Positions 30,410-39,779 of a stretch of DNA of 64,000 bases are shown here, piece after piece. The notes beneath the pieces were generated by a model, which was given only the letters and a program-made list of their open reading frames with translations, was not told where the DNA came from and did not search any database. The stretch's first letter is position 1. Each line of letters begins with the position of its first letter. Source of the stretch: Aurantiochytrium sp. KH105 (taxonomy: Eukaryota > Sar > Bigyra > Thraustochytrida > Thraustochytriidae); NCBI GenBank assembly GCA_003116975.1, contig BGKB01000026.1:1054001-1118000 (forward strand). The letters are read 5' to 3'. A program made the translations under genes and the position numbers.

Positions 30410-32691
30410 CCACTGCGCGTACCGCCCCGGTGCGCGGCGGCGTGCCTTTCGGCAAACTCCGTGCAGTCCTGACCGCGGCCGTTCTTCACGTCGCGCCGCG
30501 TCGTTCTCTTGCAAAGGGCAAGACTTGGCATGCTATGCTCTCTCTGCTGCTGCCGGAGGCTCCTGCTGCCACAACTGTCCAATCGCCCGGCCACCAAAGT
30601 TCTCGCGCGCCCTCTTTCTTCTTCTCATATCCTGCAGTTCGCCGTCAAAGCAGCGCCGCGGCCGGGATCTCGCGCGTGGCCCCGCGCGCGCGAGAGAGGT
30701 AGCTCAGCTAGCTCTTTACTCGTCGGAGCCGGCTGGAGCTGGCGCAGGCTGCACCTGCGAACGCGAGGCGAACGAGGCCGCGCGAGGCGCTCGAGCGCGA
30801 GGAGGCGCGCTTCATCGTCGGTCGAAGTTGGTGGCGTGAGCCAGAGCCGGAGCCGCTCGAGCGAGCGCACACACCTGCGCGCGCACACACGCGTGGTAGG
30901 CGGGCAGGCAGGAAGGCAGTTAGGCAGGAGTGACGGGGCAGCGTGGACACACGAATACGCGCCAACAGAGAGGACCCGATTCCGAGGATGGCGCTGCGTT
31001 GCGCTGTGCTGCGTTGCGCCGCGCCGCGCCGCGACTTCACTTGGGCCCGCGAGGCGGCGCAGGGGGCCAAGGCGTAGCCGCGCCCCGGCAGACCAGCGGC
31101 CGGCCTCGGCGCGGGGCGTGAGCACGCACGAACGATCGATCGAACGAACGAATGAACGAACGGCACGGCGGGAATTCGGAGAAGTTTGCCGCCTGCGCTG
31201 CTCTCGGTGCGCCTCGCGTCATGCGCGCAGGGCGGCACGGCACGGCGCGGCGTCTGCGCTGCGCTACGCCTGGCGGGCGCGAGCTCGAGGAGCGGCCGGC
31301 GGCTCGCTGCGCCGCCTGGGCACGTGGGCGTGAGGCGCGAGGCGCTGGCTCCGCGGGCGCCTTCGGGCCGGGGGCTCAGTGGGACGAATGGGTCTACGGT
31401 GCACCCCTCGCGGGCGCAAGTTCCAAGAGCGCCAAAGGCCGGGGCCGGGCGAAGAGAGCGCGCGCCCCGGGTTCCCGCGCGGCACTCTGGACCCATGCAC
31501 GGCGCCGCAGTCTCGCCGGTTTGGCCGGCAAGTACGTGGCGAGGGCACGGAGAGGCCGCGGCGGCGAAACGCAGCGCAGGAACGACGGCGTGTAACTGGT
31601 CAGCAGGCGTGACGGAAACTTGAGGCCAGGAGGGTGAAAGGCGAGGACGGGTCGACGGGTCGTTGGATCGCTGGATCGACCGACCTGGCGGACCATCGTG
31701 GGCCGGGAATTGAGATGAAAGCTAGGCCTACTGCATGCATTTCTTTCTTCTTGAGAGGTAGGCGGCAAAAGCGGCGGGCGAGCGAGCGAGCGAGCGAGCG
31801 AGGAAGCGGTGGAGAAGGGAAGAGCCTGGGGAGGAGGCGTGGCAAAACTGCGCGGCCGTGAAAAGACTTGGCCGCGGCAGAACGCGCAAGGAAGCAAGGA
31901 AGAAAGGTTCGTTCGCCGCGGGGAACCTGGGTGGGGACTGGCTGCGGCTGACTGAGCATGACTGGATCGACAACAAATAACGCGTTGCATGCGTGCCTCG
32001 CGCACCGGCCGCGTTCGCGCGCGTGGGCGACGCAGCATGAATTGCCGAGTCTGTGTCGCACTCCTCTCTGCCCCAAATTAACGATCAAGCACTTTTCTAG
32101 ACTTGCTGGTGGATCTTCCTCAAGGAAGAGTGCTGATTTTTTTTCGAGCTGCATGCATGCTTGAAAAGGAAAAAAGAATGACCGCCTAAGTCCCGTTCAG
32201 TCCGGTCGACAAAGCGCGCAAATTCTTTCCTTTGGAAAAGTTCGCTGGCTGCTTCTCGTTCTTTCAAGCTGTTATTATCGGTTGACTCCTCTGCTCGTTG
32301 TATGACATCTGAGACGCCCTCTCCAAAAATAAGTGTTCCCCTTTTTACTCATTCCATTTATGTCATGCATTCTTTGCTCATTTCCACCAATCTGGCCTTC
32401 TTGCAAACAAGAACTTTGCTCTTCCAAAGGTCCAACCAATCAAAAATAGCCCACTGCAATGATTTACTGTTTAACCACAAAGATGGAGTGGGTAGTCTCA
32501 GCGATCTTACTCGTGTATGATTTGCGACGACTCGTCAATCATACAGCGTGAATTTCCCTCGACTCTTGGCTTCAAGCTTCACTGTTCGTTCTCGAAAGAA
32601 ACAAGCGCAAACAGCCAGCAAACGTTGACAATAAATGCTATGTGTTGATTTGTTTGATTTCTATAACACTTGTCTTTGCGTGAGCCGAGTC

Positions 32692-33630
32692 TTATAGGAT
32701 AACAATAGGACGCTGCTCTTGCGTGGAGTTTGCTGCAGGCGACGTCGCAAAGACCGGGTTAGCGTGCATGGTCTCTACAGGATGCGGCATCATCACCGGC
32801 GCCGGTCCTGGCATTGAGCCAAGATCAATTTCCACAGCGCGCCTGGCCTCCTCAGAAAATGATCCTCGTTGCGGAGAGCGAGTGACGCGCACAGGGAGAC
32901 AGCAATCCTTGAGAAGAAGCGGAATGGCGCAAGGCTCGAGGCCGCAGATGTTGAGCCCGCTTCGTGTCTCGCCCGCCAGCAAAGACGAACGGGGTTTCTT
33001 GTACAGCAACACGAGGCCAAGCTGCACGATACCAAAGCCCAAGCATACGAGACTCGGAATGAGGACCCAGAGGTCAAACTCAAAGATCGAGTACGCGCTC
33101 CACATGGTGCCCGAGAGAATTTGCATGGATAGAAATCCACGATTGATCGATGAGGCATCCTTGTTCGCAACCATGGTGCGCAAGTTGAGAAAGGGTGTCG
33201 CATACAACGAAAAAGACGTTGCCAAACTAGCTACGCCGCCTGCCACGAGCGCCGCCTCCCTGTTGAAAAAGCTCATGATTATGATTGCAGCGATGCAGAC
33301 CAATTGCACGAGAAGAAAAACCTCCATGCGACGACATTGGGTCTGCGTTGGCCCCAACTGAAGAACCGTCATGAGATAGAAAACGCCGAGCACGACGCCT
33401 CCGATCGAACCAAGTACATAATGATAGTCATCGATGAGCGCGCCGTAGAGGCACCACGTGGCGGCTTGTGGCACTGTCATGGCAAAGAGCACCGGGTCCA
33501 GCGATCCGAGACGGCCGTTTCTGCGCGCCTCCAGAACAGCATACATGGGGCCAAAGTGCAAGAGCTCGGTGACAACGAGCCCCGCCACGGGCGCGACCTG
33601 CGTCGCAAAGTAGCTGCTGCCCTCGCTCAT
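32692..33630 (-). CDS. SWEET sugar transporter 4 of array
   Basis: The frame opens at 33657, but the Met at 33630 (MSEGSSYFATQVAPVAG) aligns with the other copies and gives 312 residues. The seven-helix SWEET core includes GSLDPVLFAMTVPQAATW and KDASSINRGFLSMQILSGTMWSAYSIFEFDLWVLIP. The tail of about 105 residues starts with cysteine-rich CGLEPCAIPLLLKDCCLP, a different arrangement from the GCY-PP-CYR motif of SWEET3 and SWEET5. It probably moves sugars across the plasma or vacuolar membrane. Confidence 0.93.
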   Translation of the reverse strand: MSEGSSYFATQVAPVAGLVVTELLHFGPMYAVLEARRNGRLGSLDPVLFAMTVPQAATWCLYGALIDDYHYVLGSIGGVVLGVFYLMTVLQLGPTQTQCRRMEVFLLVQLVCIAAIIIMSFFNREAALVAGGVASLATSFSLYATPFLNLRTMVANKDASSINRGFLSMQILSGTMWSAYSIFEFDLWVLIPSLVCLGFGIVQLGLVLLYKKPRSSLLAGETRSGLNICGLEPCAIPLLLKDCCLPVRVTRSPQRGSFSEEARRAVEIDLGSMPGPAPVMMPHPVETMHANPVFATSPAANSTQEQRPIVIL

Positions 33631-34045
33631 GTTTCTCCCTTTTATTGGATACAACAACGTCGCCCTTGTATGTGCCTATGAGATTGTGCAGAGCAGATCA
33701 AGTTGTTGGTCCTGGTTCAAGCGAAAGAGAAATGCGTACGGCGGCAAGCAATGGCAAGCGTCCCTCTTCGGTTGGCGATCGATGATGACAATGCCCAAGC
33801 GTCCTTCTTGAGGCTGCGAACAAGTCTGAGGGGGGAAATTCAATCTCGTCACGATTTGCTCGCCTTCGATTCTGCTTGTGCAGTACAAGAGGTATACAGT
33901 GCTTTGCAGTGTCGGTCGACAAACTCGATTCAGCCGAGATTGGAAACTGCTGCCGTTTGCGCAGTGCCGCGAGCAGTGTGCGAGCAGTCGCTTCCCTTGA
34001 CACACCTTCATGCGGCCCGAGAACCGAGTTCGCAGAACGAGGCAC

Positions 34046-34079
<34 letters not shown>

Positions 34080-35109
34080 ACATGCCGCCGCAATTTCACT
34101 TTCGGCTGCTTTGCCAGCCAGCCGGTGCGAAGCCCGTCGAGGCGGCGTTTCCGTCGCAGGCCAAGCGCGACGCACGTGCCAAGCCAAACCGCCACAGTTC
34201 CTGCTTTCTCTGCTCGTATTTGCTTGCTCGGCGCCGCGTTGCTGCCGGTTCTATTTTGCAAGAGATCAGATCGGTTTTGCCCCGACACGCACGAGGAGGT
34301 CCTCTTCTCACTTACTGTCAGTAATGTATGGAAGATTCGACCTCGGATGCCGCGGCCCTGCTCTTCACTCGCCAGGAGCCGCGCAGGTGCAATGCAAGCC
34401 TGAAGGGAACTACGTCATCGAGCAAAGCGAGCAAGCGCAGACGCAGACCCAAGTCCTGGCTTCGCCTAGAGGAAATCGCGGTCTGCAAACGGCCGCTGCC
34501 GGCGACGCGTTCAAGTTGGTAGACGACACCAGGTCTGCGGACGTAAAGGCCACGCCCGCCTCGTTCTGCACAGGAAACGATGAGGGGTGGGGTGGCTCCG
34601 AATAAACGACCAGGTTGCAAAGATCACGGCGCGCACGTGCCGCTAGATCCGCACGTGACATCGCTCGCTACGCCATATTGCTGCCAAGAGAGAACGGAAA
34701 GGGGAACGGGGATGATGAGAACTCGGGCGCCTTGGAAGGGCCTTGATGAAGAAAAGGAAGAATGCAGCGCCGGCAACGAGCTCAGAGGCTGCACTGTCCC
34801 TGCTGCGTTTGCGCGATAAAGGTCGAAATGTTGGCGAATCGCTTCCGCTTGCGGCTTGCATCGATCGTGGTGCAGCCTTGTGCTTTCACGAGGCAAGGAC
34901 TTTTCGCCCTTACACCTTGGTCTCATGGGAATTCAACGAACGAACTACCCGCCTCGGTCCTGCCTGCCTACATTCCCGATGAGCCAGCGAAGCGCTCAAA
35001 TACAATACAAACTGGGTGTGTTTCAATTTTTACTCATCTAAGCGAGGAGGCACTAGCGACGAGGACTTTTTGTCTCTTGCCTTGGTCTCATCAAAATCTA
35101 ACTAACGGA
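33631..35109. other. Spacer between SWEET4 and SWEET5
   Basis: This 1.5-kb spacer includes a CTGG array (34045-34079) and a segment near 34888-34970 that is repeated 165 bases downstream at the SWEET5 stop. The open frame at 33703-34605 (+) has no recognisable domain and is not called. Confidence 0.6.
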
Positions 35110-35135
35110 CTACTCGCCTTGGTCTGCACCAGCAA
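34888..35135. repeat. 165-bp-period duplication at the 3' end of SWEET5
   Basis: ACGAGGCAAGGACTTTT...CTTGGTCTCAT...CGAACTACCCGCCT (about 34889-34965) recurs as GACGAGGACTTTTT...CTTGGTCTCATC...GACTACTCGCCT (about 35058-35130). GGTCTCAT is at 34919 and 35084. The second copy contains the SWEET5 stop codon and its last codons. Confidence 0.65.
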
Positions 35136-36741
35136 AGCTGATGGCCTTGGCATCAATCATCTCCTCATAATCGTCATCGTCGTTGGTCTCAACCGTGAGC
35201 TGGATGTGCTCTTCACCACTGGGACAAGGAGAGAGCAAAGGGATCTCGGCAGGAGCCATGCTCTCGGCGGCACCAAGAAAGACCTCGTTCGCAGCTTCAT
35301 GGCACATGGGGGGAGCCACGGCTACGGCCTCGGGCGCTTCTTCACCTTCGTGCAGCCCGGGTGTCGCAACACGCGCCACCTGATACTCTTGCTCGTGAGG
35401 ATGAAAGGCCGCCTCAAGAGACGCAGGCGCGTAGCTTTCAACGCGATCTCCCTGATGTGAAGGCGACAAAGACATGGCACGCGGACGCAATGGCACGATT
35501 CCTAGGTCGCTGCTGCGAAATTGTGTCGCGGGCGTCGGTGTTGCCGTCGCAATGTGGCTGCTCGCAGCTCGAAGCAAGACCCTCTGGCGACCAAGTCGCT
35601 CGTTGGTCGTTTGCGGGAAAGCAGCACCCGTAGTGAACGAAGCCTGTGGATCGGGCAAGGTCATCGAGGCAACCTCGCATTCCGTAGACATTGCTCCATG
35701 GCTCGCAGGTTCTGTGCATGCACTTTGTCCAGGCGTTGTTTCTACATGCGCGCTGGCCATTGGCACGCTGAGCGCTGCAGGTGTAGCCTCGGTGTGCTCT
35801 GGAAAGGATGCCAAAGGAGCTGCAACTCGCTCCAACGACATAGTCTCGGGCTGCGGCGCACAGTGTTCAGGCGTGCTCACATGCAGCGCATTCTCGAAAG
35901 CAACTTGTTGCGCAGCATCGGTCGAGCTAGGCACTTGCAGAGGCGCAGATTCCTCGCGGTTGAGACGATAGCAAGCTGGAGGACTGTAGCATCCGCCGAT
36001 GAGGCCCATCTCTTTTTGTCCAGGCAATGCAGCCGCCGCTTGTTCTTCCTTGCGCACTCCAAAGGCCTCGACGTCTCTCGACTCCATTTCAGGCATCAAC
36101 GTCGCGTTTCCTCGAAAGAGAATGACCAAGAAGAGCTGCGCGAGGCCAAAAACAAGGCCCACGAGACTCGGTGTGAGCACAAAGACGTCAAAATCAAAGA
36201 AAGAGTACAGGGTCCAGAGAAATCCGCTGAGAATCTGCATGGCGAGGAAACCACGATTGATGGACGAGGCGTCTCGCGCAGCAATCATGCGGCGAAGGTT
36301 GACAAGCGGCGTCGTGTAGAGGGCAAGCGAGGAGATCATGCTGTACATGCCTGCGGCTTCTGCTCCTGCTGATGGGGCAAAGAGCCCGAGGACGACAAGC
36401 GCGGCAGTGACGGAAAACTGCACGACAAAAATGGTCTCCATGCGCCTCACTTGCGTGTCGGACGTGCACAGGCGAGCGCAAGTGATGAGATAGAATACCC
36501 CAATGATAATGCCTGCAATGGAGCCCAGCACCAAGTAGGTGTTGCCGATCATGGCACCGTAAACGGTCCACTGGAGCGCTTGGGGTGCGGTCACGGCAAA
36601 GAGGACCGGGTTGAGGCTACCAAGATCGCGCTTTTTGCGTGCCTTGAGCATAGCATACATGGGGCCCAAGTACAAGAGCTCCGTGGTGATGACGCCCAGG
36701 ACGGGCGCGATTTGCAAAACAAAGACCTCTTGAAACCCCAT
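35110..36741 (-). CDS. SWEET sugar transporter 5 of array, with long cytosolic tail
   Basis: The Met at 36741 (MGFQEVFVLQIAPVLG) aligns with the N-termini of the other copies, giving 543 residues; the ORF itself opens at 36786. The seven-helix core covers about 1-212, with GSLNPVLFAVTAPQALQW and RDASSINRGFLAMQILSGFLWTLYSFFDFDVF. The tail is about 330 residues, far longer than in typical SWEETs. It holds GCYSPPACYR (250-259, shared with SWEET3), then a Pro/Ser/Thr/Glu-rich, probably disordered region with an acidic end (TNDDDDYEEMIDAKAI). The tail may serve regulation, trafficking or protein binding (inference). This is the 5'-most member of the array. Confidence 0.92.
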   Translation of the reverse strand: MGFQEVFVLQIAPVLGVITTELLYLGPMYAMLKARKKRDLGSLNPVLFAVTAPQALQWTVYGAMIGNTYLVLGSIAGIIIGVFYLITCARLCTSDTQVRRMETIFVVQFSVTAALVVLGLFAPSAGAEAAGMYSMISSLALYTTPLVNLRRMIAARDASSINRGFLAMQILSGFLWTLYSFFDFDVFVLTPSLVGLVFGLAQLFLVILFRGNATLMPEMESRDVEAFGVRKEEQAAAALPGQKEMGLIGGCYSPPACYRLNREESAPLQVPSSTDAAQQVAFENALHVSTPEHCAPQPETMSLERVAAPLASFPEHTEATPAALSVPMASAHVETTPGQSACTEPASHGAMSTECEVASMTLPDPQASFTTGAAFPQTTNERLGRQRVLLRAASSHIATATPTPATQFRSSDLGIVPLRPRAMSLSPSHQGDRVESYAPASLEAAFHPHEQEYQVARVATPGLHEGEEAPEAVAVAPPMCHEAANEVFLGAAESMAPAEIPLLSPCPSGEEHIQLTVETNDDDDYEEMIDAKAISFAGADQGE

Positions 36742-38084
36742 TGTCGCGGACAAGGCAGGCGGAGAGGCAATCGCTATGATGACCAATGCATAAAAACGCT
36801 CGAGGCCTGTTTGGTTCTGGCTCTTGACGGAGTTCGAGTTTTGCTGGGACTCGCAGTCGCTGTCGCGTGCGAATTCTCGACGCTCAGCCCGTTGGCCCGT
36901 TGGATGGCCGGCCTTTCATCGTGCGTCTTGCATCTCGTATTGCTAGAAACTGCGATGCGACGGCCCTAGCCAACAAGGTAGCAAGGTAGGTAGGTAGGTA
37001 GGTAGGTAGATGCGTGGCTGGCTACCATGGCTGCCGGTCGCCGTCTCGCGCTACTTTCCCGCTGGTTCTCCGAGGCGGCGAGACGCGTCTTTTCCGTGCG
37101 AGGTCCTCGCGCTGTCTTCTCCCGACCTCCAACTTCACCTCCTCGCTGGCTGACTGTGAGCCACCAGCTACACAGTCTACAGTCACACATGCACGAAAAA
37201 AACTCACGTCTCCGGTCTTCTGCCGCGGCACGCGCCGCGCGCTAAGAGCGCCGGCGCTGGACGCCTCGCCGCGCGGGCTTGGCCGCACCGCCGCCGCGAG
37301 AGAACGGCGCGGAATGCGCGGGTCACGTGCAGGGGGACAAGAAGGCTTGGTAGGGAGAGACAAGGCTCGGAGCGGCCCTCCGGAGGGCCGGCCACGTTGG
37401 TGTCTCGAGATTCGAGAAAAGCACGAAAATGAGCGAGGTCTCCGATTGGCGTCTCGGGGATTGACGAGGGCGAGGTCTCGGAGGGCGGGGTGGTCTGCAG
37501 CTGCAGCCGCTGCCGGCAGCGAGTCAGGGAGGGAGGTGTGCTGCAGTCGGGCGCTGTGACGACGGCGTCTGCAGCTGCTGGCAGTGCAGCGGGATGGTGT
37601 CTGCGGTCGTAGGTGCCGAGAGCACCAACCGAATGAAACGAATAACTGTGCGCGTCAGCGTCAGCGACGGCGCGGCGCGGCCATCCATGTGTTTTCCTTT
37701 TCCAGGCGCAGGCGGTCGCTCTTTGATAACTGTGTGAGACTGAGACTGCGAGCCGTGTGTGTTTTCCTCTCGCGAAGAGCTCTTTGCGGAGCTGGCCGAG
37801 GGCCTTCCCGTGACCCGAGAAGTGACTGGTAGCTGTGGCAGCTCTGCTGGGAACAAAAACCTGCGGTGCGGCGGATTCGGTGCCGATGGGAAACTGCCGC
37901 TGCCGCTGCCGCAGTTTTCAGCCAACTCTCTCCGCAACCCGTATCGATGCGCCATCGACGCCATTCGTTCATCGACCACGATGATTCTCTATTATGAGAG
38001 ACGGCTGACGTAAGAAGCAGCAGCAGCTGCAGCAGACTGTGAGTGAAGATGGAGCTCTTCTCGAGATTTAGATTGAAACTAACA

Positions 38085-38140
38085 ACTAGTTCGTTGTAAA
38101 ACTAGTTTTTATAACTAGTTTTGACTGGAAGACAACTAGT
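38085..38140. repeat. Cluster of four ACTAGT palindromes
   Basis: ACTAGT occurs at 38085, 38101, 38114 and 38135. The second lies within the 12-bp palindrome AAAACTAGTTTT. Spacings of 13, 16 and 21 bases do not suggest a strict tandem array. Confidence 0.85.
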
Positions 38141-39460
38141 CATGACGTTAGCATCATAATCAGCCGTCCGCGATGGCCCTATCCGCTGGCTGATTTGCCA
38201 TCGATTGTTTGCTTGCTCATCTATCTACTGTTGGTGCTGATCGCGTGCACACGCACGCATTGTCCTGGATCGGCATGCAAGGTGTTTGGGCTTGCCCCAT
38301 TGGGCATCATGATCAACCTCCTCCGAAATGGACTTTTTCCCATCCTCGTGCCGTACCCCTACAGGTTCCTTTGGAAGCAGACAGCCATACCAAGCACTGC
38401 AAGCTCGTCGCTGCCTTTTATCGGTGGTACTTCGTGGTTGCTGCCGCTGTTTTTGCTGCTTTTCCTGCTGCTGCAAGTCCTGCCCTTTGATCGGCAAATT
38501 CTGTAGTAGTAGTATAGTGTTTCTGGGACACAAACCAACCACACGAGAATACTCCTTTTTTCCTTTTTCTCAAGCCAACGCCAAGACCAAGACCAAGACA
38601 AAGAACGACACGAAAGTGGCGAAGTCAATCGAGCACGTGCGAAGTCACGTTGTGCAGACAGCCACTCATTCTCCGCCGGCTTCTGCATCTGGCCCACGCG
38701 CCGCCAAGCCTCGTTCTAGCTCGTGCGGTGCGCTAGCGCACGCACATACGCACGGACGGGGCATTGCTTTATCCATTTCCTGGCACTCGTGTGCTCAAGG
38801 CGGCACACAAGGAAATAATTGGCCCGACCAGGCCTTGCGACCGCGATTCCGCCTTCCAAGCTCGACCTGCAAGTGGTGTGGACTGCGACTTAAACGAGGG
38901 TGATCGATCGCCCCGAGAAGGGGGGAAATTTAGCAGCAGTAGCAGTAGCAACAAGGGCAGCAAAAGCAAGGAGCGCTCTCAGCCGCGTCACGAAGGGCCA
39001 ATACATTCGTGACGATGAGGCCTGCGTCCCGCGAGGGCACGCGGCGGTCTCCACGTCGCAGTCTTCGTCGCAGTCTTCGCAGTCTTCCGTCGGCATCGGC
39101 GCAGCAAGGCAGCGCAGGGCAGCGCGACGGCCCCGGCAGGTGTGTGTCCCTGGAAGCGCCCGCCGGGAGGGGGTGTGCGCGCGTGTCTCAGGTCTTCGCT
39201 CCCTCCCTCCCTGCCTGCCTGCCTCCCTGCCTGCCTGCCTCCCTGCCTGCCTGCCTGCCTCCCAGGGCGTCGTCGTCGACCCCGGCGGCGGCGGCGGTGC
39301 AGCGGCCACAGGCGCGGCCGGCCCGAGCCCGAGCGCAGCGGCGCGGCGACGCCTTTCGCCCTCGGCCGTGCGTCTGTCACGTCGGCGGAAGGCAGCGATG
39401 GCGAGGAGGAGGAGGCCATGGCCAAGCAAGTTGAAGCGCGCGGTCCGCAGCGGGAGGAGG

Positions 39461-39507
39461 TAAGGCAAGGCAAGGCGAGGCGAGGCGAGGCGAGGCGAGG
39501 CAAGGCG
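39461..39507 (+). repeat. (AAGGC/GAGGC)n leader-type repeat
   Basis: A run of AAGGC and GAGGC pentamers about 270 bases upstream of the ABHD18-like start. It resembles the repeat leaders found upstream of other genes here and may be transcribed 5' UTR. Confidence 0.6.
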
Positions 39508-39779
39508 CCGCGTGCACCCGACAAGAGACGTGCACTCACCGTCAAAATGGGCACGCGCTCAGCTGATTGTTGTTGTTTTTATTGCTGGTGCTGTCGTTGT
39601 TGAAATGAGGAAAAAAGTGTTCGCCCGAGATGAACGTGCCAGAGGCGGGCGGTGTGGAAGAAGGGAGAACAGACTGTTGCAGCGCGTGCAGCCCAGCACA
39701 CTCGCGAGAAGGAGAACGGAGAACTTGCAGCCTGCCAGCCGGCAAAGAAAGAAAGCATGCATACCTGGAACGTCCAGAG

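Larger units (their letters stand above)
29718..32691. other. Large spacer between SWEET3 and SWEET4
   Basis: This 3-kb spacer is GC-rich to about 31.6 kb and AT-richer afterwards. It includes a leader of TTGCC/TTGTT units just upstream of SWEET3 (29770-29830), two perfect palindromes (30125-30142, 30320-30341), an AGAGC array (30363-30409) and GAGC repeats (31780-31803). Many Arg/Ala-rich frames overlap on both strands; none shows a domain or plausible codon pattern. Confidence 0.6.
36742..39779. other. 3-kb divergent spacer between SWEET5 and the ABHD18-like gene
   Basis: It contains a GTAG array (36976-37009), an ACTAGT cluster (38085-38140), a CTGC/CTCC array (39200-39263) and an AGGCG/AAGGC array (39461-39507). 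A 103-residue hydrophobic frame at 38195-38506 (+) has a signal-like start but no other support. No gene is called. Confidence 0.6.

Noticed and set aside
30509-31333. 274-codon plus-strand frame in the SWEET3/4 spacer
   Set aside because: Arg/Ala/Gly-rich with no conserved pattern; opposite-strand frames of equal length exist.
33703-34605. 300-codon plus-strand frame in the SWEET4/5 spacer
   Set aside because: Crosses the CTGG array, has no domain or homology pattern, and lacks transmembrane or signal sequence.
38195-38506. 103-codon hydrophobic frame with a signal-like start
   Set aside because: Hydrophobicity comes from T- and CTG-rich DNA; no partner motif, so not supported.
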